The notes: generated from the letters alone by a model not told the origin. 64,000 nt of DNA from Acidobacteriota bacterium (GCA_030550025.1 JAUQQC010000013.1:27719-91718), one strand, 5' to 3'. Positions 43,938 through 52,574 are shown, numbered from the stretch's first letter. A program made the numbers and translations.

Positions 43938-43957
43938 TATCAAACAACCGTTTGGTA
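43938..43957. promoter_or_regulatory. Operator palindrome 2 (TetR-type)
   Basis: TATCAAACAACCGTTTGGTA has 8-bp arms that match in 7 of 8 positions. It overlaps the last base of the -10 element and covers the expected transcription start on the minus strand, a position that would block transcription when bound. Confidence 0.78.
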
Positions 43958-43985
43958 AATTACCACACTTCGCCCATCGAGTCAA
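43957..43985 (-). promoter_or_regulatory. Sigma70-like promoter for block A
   Basis: On the minus strand TTGACT (43,985-43,980), a 17-bp spacer and TAATTT (43,962-43,957) form a good promoter. It is immediately followed by operator palindrome 2. Confidence 0.7.
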
Positions 43986-44107
43986 GCCCTTTCTTCGTCC
44001 GCCCGCCTCGTAGAGGGACGCGCGGAGGCCTCGACGGAGGCCGGCCCTATCTCCATCGCACGTCATGGGATAGTGGGACCCCCCACCTCGCAGAATCTCG
44101 GAGCGAC

Positions 44108-46123
44108 TCACGCCGCTGTCCCTCCTCTCTCGTCCAGGGCCCGCTCCAAAAGCTCGGCGATGTCGAGGACCTCGACCGCTCGCCCCTCGGCCTTCGCCTT
44201 GACCCCATCCTCCAGCATGATCAAGCAAAAGGGGCAGGAGACGGCGATGACCTCAGCCTGCGTTGCGAGAGCGTGCGTTGCGCGTTCATGATTAACGCGC
44301 TGCCCTAACTCTTCCATCCACATCAATCCACCTCCGGCGCCGCAGCAGAAGGCGTGGTCGCGGCTGCGCGACATCTCCCGCAGTTTGTGCCCACACGCTC
44401 GGACGACTTCCCGCGGAGCGTCGTACAGGCCGTTGTATCGCCCGAGATAGCAGGGATCATGATAGGTCACCGCTGGGGTCGAGAGGCAGCGAGGACGCAG
44501 TCGTCCCGTCCTCACGAGATCGGCCAGAAGCTGGCTGTGATGGACCACCTCATAACGCCCGCCGAACTGTGGATACTCATGCGCCAGGCAGTTGAAACAA
44601 TGCGGGCACATGGTCACGATCTTCCGAACGCCATACCTCTTCAGGCGTTGGATATTCTCACGCACGAGCTGCTCGAAGAGATATTCGTTTCCGATCCGAC
44701 GGGCCGGATCTCCGGTGCAGCGTTCCTCTACGCCGAGGATAGCAAATCGCAGGCCAGCTTCTCGCAGTACGCGGACAAAAGCTCGAGCGACCCGTTGATT
44801 GCGCTCGTTGAGCGCCGACGCGCACCCGACCCAAAGCAGGAAGTCCACCGAATCGACTTCCCGAATGTGCGGCACCGCGAGATCGCGGTACCACTCGGTC
44901 CGCGAGAACGTTGTCCCTCGGAAGGGGTGTCCCCGGTCCTCGAGCGATCGAAGCGCCTCAGCCATTAACTCCGGCACGCGCGCTTCCTCCATGACGAGAT
45001 ACCGCCGCAGATTCACGATCTTCGGCACGTGTTCGATGAAAACCGGACAAGCTTGCATACAGGCCATACACGTCGTGCATGACCAAAGCGTCTCTTCCCG
45101 GACGAACCGCCCAATGAGCGGAATGCTCTCCTTCTCCGACGCAGACAGGGCCTCCCGAAGATCAAGAATGAGCGTTTTCGGCGAAAGCGGCTTCCCCGTC
45201 GTGGTGGCCGGACATTCTTGCTGACATCGCCCACATTCGGTACATGCGTCCAAGTCGAGTAAGTCCTTCCAGGCGAAGTCCCCGATGCGAGCGACGCCCA
45301 GCACTTCGGACGCTTTGACGTCGAGCGGCTTGAGGCGCGCGCCAGCAGGCTCAAGGGGACGGAGAAAGACGTTTGCCGCCGCGGTGAAGATATGCAGGAG
45401 CTTCGTATACGGCAACCATGCGATGAGCCCGAAGGTGAGCCCCAGGTGAAACCACCACAGGAACCGATGCACACTCCGCATCGTCTTAACGTCCCATTGA
45501 GCCTCAAACAACTGAGCCAAAAACCAGCCGACGGGTGACCAGCGTCCCCAGGGATCATCGGTGGCAGCGATTCGTAATCCTTCGACGAGGAAGCCCGTGA
45601 CCAAAATGATGAAGATGAGGGCGAGCAATCCGGCATCTTCCCAGGGTCGCTGCCGCATCGCGCCGGCCCGCTCGGGGACGTTCGCGTGCAATCGAGCCGG
45701 CCGAACGAGGTAGCGCTTTGCGGCAAGCATCACGACGCCGAGAGTGGCCAACGCGCCGAACACGTCCAAAGCAAGCGATTGGAAATAGAGGTAGAATGCT
45801 CCCTGCATGATCCGGACCTTGAAATCCTCATGGATCATCACGACGAGCGTGCCCACGAAGAGGATGAGGAATCCAGCGAAGAGGACAAAGTGAGAGAATC
45901 CGGAGTAAGCCTCTCGGAGCATGCGCCGATGCGCCAAGACCTCCAGGACGACGACCTTCGTACGTAGGAACACCTCCCCCCATCGGAGCGGATACGGCCG
46001 CCCTCTTCGCCACAGTCGGTACCGGCGATAAATTCCGTATCCGAAGATCAGTAGGGTTGGGACGAGCAGGGCGTACATCGCCCAAACGTGATGGATGTTC
46101 CAGTAGACCTCCCGTGTCGGCAT
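44108..46123 (-). CDS. ETF:menaquinone oxidoreductase-type membrane iron-sulfur protein
   Basis: A 671-residue membrane protein. Residues about 1-270 contain several transmembrane helices (for example MYALLVPTLLIFGYGIYRRY and FVLFAGFLILFVGTLVVMI) of the nitrate-reductase gamma/cytochrome b kind. Two 4Fe-4S motifs follow (CTECGRCQQECP and CTTCMACMQACP, about 295-365). The C-terminus has CCG-type domains of heterodisulfide reductase B (ERCTGDPARRIGNE; HAFCCGAGGGLMW). This is the architecture of the ETF:(methyl)menaquinone oxidoreductase that links EtfAB to quinone in beta-oxidising bacteria. Its own promoter and an operator palindrome of the shared type lie just upstream, tying it to the catabolic regulon. 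Confidence 0.87.
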   Translation of the reverse strand: MPTREVYWNIHHVWAMYALLVPTLLIFGYGIYRRYRLWRRGRPYPLRWGEVFLRTKVVVLEVLAHRRMLREAYSGFSHFVLFAGFLILFVGTLVVMIHEDFKVRIMQGAFYLYFQSLALDVFGALATLGVVMLAAKRYLVRPARLHANVPERAGAMRQRPWEDAGLLALIFIILVTGFLVEGLRIAATDDPWGRWSPVGWFLAQLFEAQWDVKTMRSVHRFLWWFHLGLTFGLIAWLPYTKLLHIFTAAANVFLRPLEPAGARLKPLDVKASEVLGVARIGDFAWKDLLDLDACTECGRCQQECPATTTGKPLSPKTLILDLREALSASEKESIPLIGRFVREETLWSCTTCMACMQACPVFIEHVPKIVNLRRYLVMEEARVPELMAEALRSLEDRGHPFRGTTFSRTEWYRDLAVPHIREVDSVDFLLWVGCASALNERNQRVARAFVRVLREAGLRFAILGVEERCTGDPARRIGNEYLFEQLVRENIQRLKRYGVRKIVTMCPHCFNCLAHEYPQFGGRYEVVHHSQLLADLVRTGRLRPRCLSTPAVTYHDPCYLGRYNGLYDAPREVVRACGHKLREMSRSRDHAFCCGAGGGLMWMEELGQRVNHERATHALATQAEVIAVSCPFCLIMLEDGVKAKAEGRAVEVLDIAELLERALDERGGTAA

Positions 46124-46146
46124 GAGTCCCCCCTTGACGACGCCTT

Positions 46147-46166
46147 TGACAAACGCTCGTTTGATA
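46147..46166. promoter_or_regulatory. Operator palindrome 3 (TetR-type)
   Basis: TGACAAACGCTCGTTTGATA shares the CAAAC-N4-GTTTG core with the other two operators. It lies 23 bp upstream of the quinone oxidoreductase start codon and 8 bp downstream of the -10 element. Confidence 0.72.
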
Positions 46167-46174
46167 AGTGGGAA

Positions 46175-46203
46175 AGGATACGCGAAGAGATCTCAAATGT
46201 CGA
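46175..46203 (-). promoter_or_regulatory. Sigma70-like promoter for the quinone oxidoreductase gene
   Basis: On the minus strand TCGACA (46,203-46,198), a 17-bp spacer and TATCCT (46,180-46,175). The hexamers match consensus at 5/6 and 4/6. Operator palindrome 3 follows at the expected start site. Confidence 0.55.
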
Positions 46204-46646
46204 GAATTCGCCTTCTCTTCGAGAACGAAACGCTCGCCGAGAGTCCGCACGTGGATGGGGCGGGGCGAAATGGGGTAGATTGAGCGAGCCGCGTTACTTG
46301 TAGCGATGAGCGAGATGGGAATCGCTGCTCGCGCGGGTCAAGATCGCTCAGTGGAGCATTCGCCTGCTTCGCGACTGGCTCTTTCCAGTTTCTCTGCTCG
46401 ACCGCCCTTCTCCGGATCACCGTAAAAAGCACCACCCCCCTCGAGATCCCCTAGTATTTCCGCCGTTGGACGTCAAGGCTTCGTCGAGGAGCACGGCATG
46501 CATTTCGTCGTCAGCGGCGATCGCTGCCCTTTCCAGTGGACATAACCTCAGGCAGGTTCGTTCCACCAGGATGCACGAGCTATCCCACTCCTTTACAGAG
46601 CACCTCCCCAAGAGCATAATCTAAGCACAGAGGTGAGGGATCAGTT

Positions 46647-47759
46647 ATGCGTGAGGGGATCTTGCGCCAACTGCAGGCGGATTTGAAGGCTAGTTTTGAA
46701 ACGCCCAAGTGTCGAAAGTGTGGCTGCCTGCGGGACGTCCTCATCGCCATGCAGCAAGCGACCGATCACCTTATGGGCGAAGACGCGGACGCGCTGCGAA
46801 TGGACATCGCCAGCTTTCTGAACGGCTTGGAGATCACAGAATATGCTTGTTTGGGATGTGACCCTTGTCCTCCGGCGATCGCCGAAAATCACATCTTTGA
46901 GATGGCCGGAGGCGTCATACGGCTGCCAATGGTTCGACCCTCTCCCTGCGCCTTTACTCCTCGACCCGTCGGCCGGTGGCCCGTTGTGGCAGGCGAATAC
47001 CGCGTTCTCGACCGACAAGGTACGATCGCCGTCTCCACTTTGGCCAGCGCCGATCTGCCGGGAAAATTGGCCGAATTACGGCCCAAGGGTCTAGCCATCG
47101 TCGGCAAGCTGGAGACGGAGAACATTGGCGTCGATAAAGTGGTGAAAAACGTCGTCACGAACCCGTACTTGCAGATCCTCATCGTCGCCGGGCAAGAGTC
47201 GAAGGGTCACCAAAGCGGACAAGCGCTCTTGGCCTTGATGGAAAACGGCGTGGATGAGCAGCAGCGCATTATCGGCGCTCGAGGCAAGCGCCCGTTCCTT
47301 CGGAACGTTACCCCGAAGGAGATTGAGCGGTTTCGGCAACAGGTGAAGCTCGTGGATCTCATTGGCTGCGACGATGCCGAGCGCCTCGCGGCCGAGGTGG
47401 AGGCGCGCGCGTGTGTCCACCCGAGCTCATATCGCGTCGCTCCTCTTCAAGAGGCGCCCATGCCATCGAGATTTCGGATCCAAGTCCAACCATCTCGGCA
47501 CCCATTGCGATTAGACAAGGCGGGATACTTCGTCATCATCCCTCGACCGGAGGATAAGCGCCTCATTGTCGAGCATTACGACTATCAGGACCGACTGCAG
47601 CATGTTTTGGAAGGGGAAGACGCCCGTTCCCTCTGTGCGGCGATCATCGAGCTGGGATTGGTCACGCAGCTTGACCACGCTGCGTACCTCGGGCGGGAGC
47701 TGATGCGAGCGGAACTCTGCCTGCGCTTGGGTTTGCCGTTCGTCCAAGATGGCGCGTGA
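46647..47759 (+). CDS. MtrA-like corrinoid protein with DUF4346 domain and Cys-rich N-terminus
   Basis: A 370-residue protein in three parts. The N-terminus has six cysteines in two groups (C22, C25, C27 and C68, C71, C74), suggesting a metal or iron-sulfur site. Residues about 115-255 match tetrahydromethanopterin S-methyltransferase subunit A, including LAIVGKLETENIGVDKVVKN and GQESKGHQSGQALLALMENGVD, where His188 corresponds to the corrinoid-ligating His of MtrA. Residues about 280-370 match DUF4346 (AGYFVIIPRPEDKRLIVEHY; LDHAAYLGRELMRAE). It is cytoplasmic; archaeal MtrA has a membrane anchor, which is missing here. A methyl-transfer role with cobalamin is likely. No MtrH or folate enzyme gene is adjacent. 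It is transcribed away from the catabolic run. Confidence 0.85.
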   Translation: MREGILRQLQADLKASFETPKCRKCGCLRDVLIAMQQATDHLMGEDADALRMDIASFLNGLEITEYACLGCDPCPPAIAENHIFEMAGGVIRLPMVRPSPCAFTPRPVGRWPVVAGEYRVLDRQGTIAVSTLASADLPGKLAELRPKGLAIVGKLETENIGVDKVVKNVVTNPYLQILIVAGQESKGHQSGQALLALMENGVDEQQRIIGARGKRPFLRNVTPKEIERFRQQVKLVDLIGCDDAERLAAEVEARACVHPSSYRVAPLQEAPMPSRFRIQVQPSRHPLRLDKAGYFVIIPRPEDKRLIVEHYDYQDRLQHVLEGEDARSLCAAIIELGLVTQLDHAAYLGRELMRAELCLRLGLPFVQDGA

Positions 47760-47819
47760 GGAGGGCGTCGCGTACGGGGAGGAGAGCGGGACCCTCTCTC
47801 CGCGCATCGGATCAAGGAG

Positions 47820-48638
47820 ATGGGCCGAAGGAGAAGCATCCCACAAGTGGTGTTTATATGGCTCGCTGCCCTCCTGGGGATGGGGCTGGTCGCTGCGGCT
47901 TCGTTTGCTCAGGGCGTCAGGCGCATCCCCGAAGCGCAAGCTCCTCAGAAGGCACCGACGAAGGACCGACAAGAGTGGGTCATCGCCGCTTATCTCGGCG
48001 GCGCTCGCACCGTTGCCTCGACGTTGAGGATCAATCAACCGGCGTTGAACACGCAACTTGTTTTCGACGCCGTGCGCTTTGATGGCCGTTCGTTCGATCC
48101 ACCCCTCTATTATGGGGTTCGCGGGAGCTACTTCATTCGAGGCCTCTCCTTTCTGGGCATCGAGGCCGAGTTCATCCATATGAAGGTCTACTCCGATCCC
48201 ACACAGCGAGTTCGCGTGACGGGTCTACGTCGCGGTGCTCCGCTTGATCAGGAACTGCCCCTTGGCCAGATCGTTCAGGAATATTCGATCTCCCATGGTG
48301 CGAATCTCCTTCTCTTCAATCTCGCCGCGCGCTGGCGAATCCTTTGGAGCCCGGATGGCTCCCGAAGCCGTCTCGTCTTGGCAACCCGGTTCGGCCTCGG
48401 CCCTACAATTCCTCACACGGAGAGCACGATCGAGGGCGAGCGACAGCAACAATACAAATGGGGACGCGCCGTATGGCAATGGGGCACAGGAGCAGAGCTT
48501 CACATCTGGCGAGGCTTATATGCCCTCGGCGAGTACAAATTCACGCGCACGCGACAACGGGGCTCGGTCTTTGCCGGCTTTGCGGAATCGCTCCTGCGCA
48601 CGCATCATGGCGTCTTCGGCCTGAGCTACCACTTTTGA
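47820..48638 (+). CDS. Outer-membrane beta-barrel protein
   Basis: A 272-residue secreted protein. The N-terminus (MGRRRSIPQVVFIWLAALLG, then a hydrophobic run to AAASFAQG) is a signal peptide cleaved near residue 32. The mature part is rich in alternating, aromatic strands (PLYYGVRGSYFIRGLSFLGI; VLATRFGLGPTIPHTES; GVFGLSYHF at the end), typical of an 8-10 strand outer-membrane barrel. The C-terminal Phe supports membrane insertion by the BAM machinery. The start is uncertain: AAGGAG lies directly before the ATG. It follows the MtrA-like gene by 60 bp. Function unknown. Confidence 0.75.
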   Translation: MGRRRSIPQVVFIWLAALLGMGLVAAASFAQGVRRIPEAQAPQKAPTKDRQEWVIAAYLGGARTVASTLRINQPALNTQLVFDAVRFDGRSFDPPLYYGVRGSYFIRGLSFLGIEAEFIHMKVYSDPTQRVRVTGLRRGAPLDQELPLGQIVQEYSISHGANLLLFNLAARWRILWSPDGSRSRLVLATRFGLGPTIPHTESTIEGERQQQYKWGRAVWQWGTGAELHIWRGLYALGEYKFTRTRQRGSVFAGFAESLLRTHHGVFGLSYHF

Positions 48639-48743
48639 AACCCGCAGGGCGAGATCCGCGTATGATCTCCCGCGCCTCTTCGGATGGATCGCTTTGACCT
48701 GGAACCGCTTGAGGAACTGATGTGAGGAAATCTCTCCCCCTGA

Positions 48744-50348
48744 TCAGCCAGGAATCGCCAATTCCTCAATGAGCATCGAGACGGCGATCATGCCCATGAA
48801 GGCGAGAATGAGCAGAAGACTCCAGTGGCGGACGGCTTGACTGAGAAGGAAACGCTGATCTCCCCACAGTACTTCCGGCATGGATCCGTGGACAGGCGTC
48901 CTAAAGAGCAGACTCGCCAGATAACCGGCGGCGAACGCGGTGCAACATCCGATGGCATTCCACCAAAGCCAGGAGACAGAAGGAAAGAAGACCCAGAGAA
49001 GGATGTTCCCCGCAACACCTGCCATGAGGCCCGCGATCGCACCGAGCTGATTAGCCCGCTTTGTCCATAAGCCGAGCAAAAAGACGGCCAGCGTCGGCCC
49101 ATAGAAAGCCGACCCGATCATGTTGATCAACTCGATCACGGTCGCCTCCGTCCGACTCATCCAAAACCCACTGGCCGTACAGAAGACGCCCCAGATCACG
49201 GTGCAGAGTCGAGACCATCGGAGGGATTGCCGCTCGGTTAAGTGGTTCAGCTTCTCACCGCGCCCAATGAAATCTCTCATTGTCACTGCGCTCATCGAGT
49301 TGAGCGCCGAATCTAGGCTCGACATGGCCGCCGCAAAGATGCCCGCCATCACCAACCCCGTAATGCCGGGAGGCAGATACTCGACCATGAAGAGAGGCAC
49401 CAAATAGTCGGGATGTTCGGCCGGAATTCTCTGGGCGAAGTCGGGATGATGGATCAAGAACGCCGCCAAGAGTACACCGAATGCGCAGTAGAGCAACACG
49501 AGCGGAAACCGAAGCAGCCCATTCAAGAATAAGGCTCGCTGCGATTCTTTCTCAGTCTCGGAGGTGAGCAACCGCTGCGCCTGACTCTGATCGCATCCGT
49601 AGTACGAAAGGTAGAGAAACACGCCGCCGATGAGCATGGGCCAGAAGGAGAAGGTCTCCCCGTCGCCGAATCCGTGATTTTTAAAGTCGAGCGCCTGGAG
49701 TCTCTCGGGACTGACCAGAACGATCGCCTCGCGCGCGTCTCCAAGAAGCAGCAGCAGGCTGATGATGCCCGCAATCGTTCCCAACGCGAGAACGAGGAGC
49801 TGCAGCACGTCCGAGTAGATGTCCGCCTTGATGCCGCCGACCGTCGTATAGAGCACGGTGATCGCGCCGACCAGTAGCATCATCTCGGCGAGTGGCAACC
49901 GGAGGCAAACCGAAAGCACGATTGAGGTCGCGTACAGGCTCACTCCCGTGCTCAACCCCCGACTGATCAAGAAGATCAAACTGAGCGCCGATCGCGCGGC
50001 CGGTCCAAAACGCCGCCCGATGTATTCGTAGATCGAGACGATACGCAGGCGATGGAAGACCGGAACGAAAAAGATGATCAGACCGATCATCGCCAGCGGC
50101 ACGGCGAATTCATATTGCAGCCAACGCAGTCCGCCTCCCACTTTGATGGCCACGAAGGCTGGAGCGCCGATCAAACTCACGGCGCTCACCTGCGTTGCCA
50201 TGATCGAACCGGCAATCGCCCAAGAGGAGATTTTGCGCCCGCCCAGAAAATAATCAGCCGGCGAGCGCTGGTCTCGCGCCAAAGAGAAGCTCATGAGGAC
50301 GATGGCCGCCAAATAGGTTCCTAAAACAAGCCAGTCCAGTCCCGTCAT
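48744..50348 (-). CDS. Sodium:solute symporter (SSS family)
   Basis: A 534-residue polytopic membrane protein with about 13-14 helices. SSS family landmarks: LGTYLAAIVLMSFSLARDQRSPADYFLGGRKISSWAIAGSIMATQVSAVSLIGAPAF at the N-terminus, RRFGPAARSALSLIFLISRGLS near 113, and GIFAAAMSSLDSALNSMSAVTMRDF near 347 (the Na2 site region with Ser residues). It couples substrate uptake to sodium. The substrate may be an organic acid, sugar or amino acid; context gives no clear hint. It is transcribed toward the outer-membrane barrel gene. Confidence 0.92.
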   Translation of the reverse strand: MTGLDWLVLGTYLAAIVLMSFSLARDQRSPADYFLGGRKISSWAIAGSIMATQVSAVSLIGAPAFVAIKVGGGLRWLQYEFAVPLAMIGLIIFFVPVFHRLRIVSIYEYIGRRFGPAARSALSLIFLISRGLSTGVSLYATSIVLSVCLRLPLAEMMLLVGAITVLYTTVGGIKADIYSDVLQLLVLALGTIAGIISLLLLLGDAREAIVLVSPERLQALDFKNHGFGDGETFSFWPMLIGGVFLYLSYYGCDQSQAQRLLTSETEKESQRALFLNGLLRFPLVLLYCAFGVLLAAFLIHHPDFAQRIPAEHPDYLVPLFMVEYLPPGITGLVMAGIFAAAMSSLDSALNSMSAVTMRDFIGRGEKLNHLTERQSLRWSRLCTVIWGVFCTASGFWMSRTEATVIELINMIGSAFYGPTLAVFLLGLWTKRANQLGAIAGLMAGVAGNILLWVFFPSVSWLWWNAIGCCTAFAAGYLASLLFRTPVHGSMPEVLWGDQRFLLSQAVRHWSLLLILAFMGMIAVSMLIEELAIPG

Positions 50349-50596
50349 AGTGGGCCCTGCGCCGTCTCGAAACGTAAACGCTCAGAAGACGTGGGATCGC
50401 ATGGAGGTGTAGGAAAGCGAGTATCGTCCATGGTCCCATACGCCACACTCGCCTTTTTCACCTTTCCGGTTCCCCACGAAGGTCGAGTTTAGCCAATGTC
50501 GAAGGATCCCGGCCAAACCCGAAGCCCATCAGGTGAAGGGGTCTTCCCCCCTTCCCCGTCCTCCGGCCAGAGATCGCTGATCCTCAGCAGGGCATC

Positions 50597-52396
50597 TCAC
50601 CGGAGGACCTTCCTCTCCCAGAGGGAGATCGCTTCCTCGATGGAGACGACCTTCGCCCCGGTGTAATAGGCGGCGAGAATTTCACGGAACGTTTGTCCGC
50701 TACGACCCCGACCATGCGCGCCGTATTGGCTCAGGCCGACATTGTGCCCCCAGCCGCCGCCATAGAAAGTAAAGCTCAGCGTCCCGTCGGTCTCGCTCCG
50801 CGAAACGATGGCGCTCGGACTGTTGCGGAGGTCAAAGAAGTCCCTCAACGTCCGCCATCCCTGTAAAATGAATGTCCCGCGCTCGCCTACGATCTGCAAT
50901 CGCGCGATGCGCCCCGACGGACTCCGAAGCAGTGGAATCAGCGCCGTGATCGGCCCAAGCGAGATGCCATATCGGCTGAGCAGTCGGTCGGCAATGAACG
51001 CGGCGGGGCGACTCACCACCCACCGATAGTACGGATTCCCACTTCGTCCCGGACTATCGAAGTGATCCCATGTCTCACTATAAAACCTCAGCGCCCCATC
51101 TTCAGTCGAGAGATCCGCCGGCACAGGAAAATCTCCATCGTGAATGGGGCGCAGGGCCGGATGTGCATTCGTTCCGGGAAGTTGGTCCGAAGGAGAGTTG
51201 AAAATCCATTCATTGCCCTCCGTATGCCCTCCCATCGAAGAGGAGTAGAACGTGGGAATGAGCACTCCGTCTCGAACGACGACCAAACCCTGCGTACTGC
51301 GAACCGCGGCCGTACCGTTCGGGTGCTCCGAGAGGACGCCCCGATAGACTTGCGAGCGCGTAGAGTCATCGAGATCGAATCCCAGATCAGCGAATCGGCC
51401 GATGTTCGCCAGGGCGAAGGTGCGGGCAGCGACCGCTTGAGCCCGCAACGCCTCAGGGTGAAAAGAGGCCGGCATTTCGTTCGTGACGACGCCCTGCAGA
51501 TACTCTTCCAGATCGAGGATGTTGATGAGCCGAAGCCGAGGTCCCTCGGCAGCGGAATTCGCCCCGGGATCACTCAAAGGGGGCGTAGGCACCTCTGCTC
51601 CGGCGAAACTCTGGCTGTGGCGAATCTCCAGCACGCCGCGATAGCGGGGCGGTTCAAAAGGATTCCCTGCTCGATTGAGATTCCGACGGCGCAAACTGGT
51701 GACGACCAAAAAGGCATTATCGGACAAAGGGGCCGCGCAAAGAGCCGTTGGGCTTACGAAACTCCCCCAGGGGGCAGCAATGATGATCCCTCCTGAAGTG
51801 GCAGTAAAGGAGAACTCTGCTCCCGCCTGTTCAACCGCAACGGGGATGGCCGTATCTCCGCAGAGCGCTTGAACACCATTCTGACCCGGAGCCACCTGAG
51901 CCGTGGGATTCGGGGATAGCTCCATGAGAACGAAAGGGCCTGTGGCCGTGATCGTAATGTGTTGGTGCTGCTGTTGGGTGCTTGTATCAAACTCAGCAAG
52001 CACATCTCCGGAGGGTGAAAAGCGCGTGGGGTTCAATCCGATGCGGATCGTGCGTACGGGCAACACTTGTGCTTGGAGGCGAATGGGGCCCCACTCCGGT
52101 TGCGCTCCCGAAGCGAAAGAAAATCCTTCCCTCTCCTTCAATCTCCAGAAGACCTCCACATCTTGATTCGCTGGGGGCTCTTTGGCCGGCTGATCCGTCC
52201 CGGGAGCCATCTCCCTCGATCTCCGGGCATCCGGAGGAAAGAGCGCGCGCCCGTGGCCCGATGCAACTCCGGCGAATGCTTGATGTCCAAAAGCCTTGAC
52301 CTTCGGCTCAAGGGAGTCCGGTCGAGGACCTCGCGCGCAGGGGGCGAGGAGCATTCCCACAAGCACTATCCTACAGAGCCCCAGCGACCACCTCAT
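50597..52396 (-). CDS. SpoIID/LytB domain protein
   Basis: A 599-residue exported protein. A hydrophobic N-terminus (MRWSLGLCRIVLVGMLLAPC) suggests a signal peptide. The middle and C-terminal half contain the SpoIID/LytB domain: GVVTNEMPASFHPEALRAQAVAARTFALANIGRF near 305-340, STRSQVYRGV, and YSSSMGGHTEGNEWIFNSP, ending GWGHNVGLSQYGAHGRG. SpoIID of Bacillus is a peptidoglycan lytic transglycosylase acting in engulfment; in non-sporulating bacteria these proteins are cell-wall enzymes. ATG at 52,396 is chosen; a GTG at 52,408 is possible. It lies 90 bp downstream of tRNA-Asn. Confidence 0.87.
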   Translation of the reverse strand: MRWSLGLCRIVLVGMLLAPCARGPRPDSLEPKVKAFGHQAFAGVASGHGRALFPPDARRSREMAPGTDQPAKEPPANQDVEVFWRLKEREGFSFASGAQPEWGPIRLQAQVLPVRTIRIGLNPTRFSPSGDVLAEFDTSTQQQHQHITITATGPFVLMELSPNPTAQVAPGQNGVQALCGDTAIPVAVEQAGAEFSFTATSGGIIIAAPWGSFVSPTALCAAPLSDNAFLVVTSLRRRNLNRAGNPFEPPRYRGVLEIRHSQSFAGAEVPTPPLSDPGANSAAEGPRLRLINILDLEEYLQGVVTNEMPASFHPEALRAQAVAARTFALANIGRFADLGFDLDDSTRSQVYRGVLSEHPNGTAAVRSTQGLVVVRDGVLIPTFYSSSMGGHTEGNEWIFNSPSDQLPGTNAHPALRPIHDGDFPVPADLSTEDGALRFYSETWDHFDSPGRSGNPYYRWVVSRPAAFIADRLLSRYGISLGPITALIPLLRSPSGRIARLQIVGERGTFILQGWRTLRDFFDLRNSPSAIVSRSETDGTLSFTFYGGGWGHNVGLSQYGAHGRGRSGQTFREILAAYYTGAKVVSIEEAISLWERKVLR

Positions 52397-52498
52397 CTCA
52401 TCCGCCACCTCACTTGACGATGAACGAAGAAGCCACCGTTGTCAACCGAGTCGATGGGGAAATCCGCTGTCGTGATCTCTGGCAATGATCCTTGGGAT

Positions 52499-52574
52499 TG
52501 GCTCCTCAGGGAGGACTCGAACCTCCAACCCGCCGGTTAACAGCCGGCCGCTCTGCCAATTGAGCTACTGAGGA
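52499..52574 (-). tRNA. tRNA-Asn (GTT)
   Basis: A 76-nt cloverleaf on the minus strand: acceptor TCCTCAG/CTGAGGA, D arm GCTC/GAGC, anticodon stem GCCGG/CCGGC with loop CTGTTAA (anticodon GTT), variable loop GGGTT, T arm GGAGG/CCTCC with loop TTCGAGT, discriminator G, and encoded CCA. The T8 and A9 positions are standard. This is elongator tRNA-Asn. Confidence 0.96.

Larger units (their letters stand above)
43673..44107. other. Intergenic region between quinone oxidoreductase and block A
   Basis: This 435-bp stretch holds a sigma70-like promoter and operator palindrome (43,938-43,985) reading into block A. Between the palindrome and the VOC-like gene lies about 265 bp with a minus-strand frame of 62 codons starting at 43,933; I see no family resemblance or ribosome site for it and do not call it a gene. 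Positions 43,986-44,107 carry nothing I can identify. Confidence 0.5.
46124..46646. other. Divergent intergenic region
   Basis: A 523-bp region between the minus-strand quinone oxidoreductase gene and the plus-strand MtrA-like gene. The left part holds operator palindrome 3 (46,147-46,166) and a sigma70-like promoter (46,175-46,203). From about 46,210 to 46,640 I see no gene, RNA or repeat I can support. The ribosome site of the MtrA-like gene (GAGGG, 7 bp before the ATG) is at the right end. Confidence 0.6.

Noticed and set aside
50535..50554. GAAGGGG/CCCCTTC hairpin between the symporter and SpoIID genes
   Set aside because: No T run on either strand, so I do not call it a terminator.
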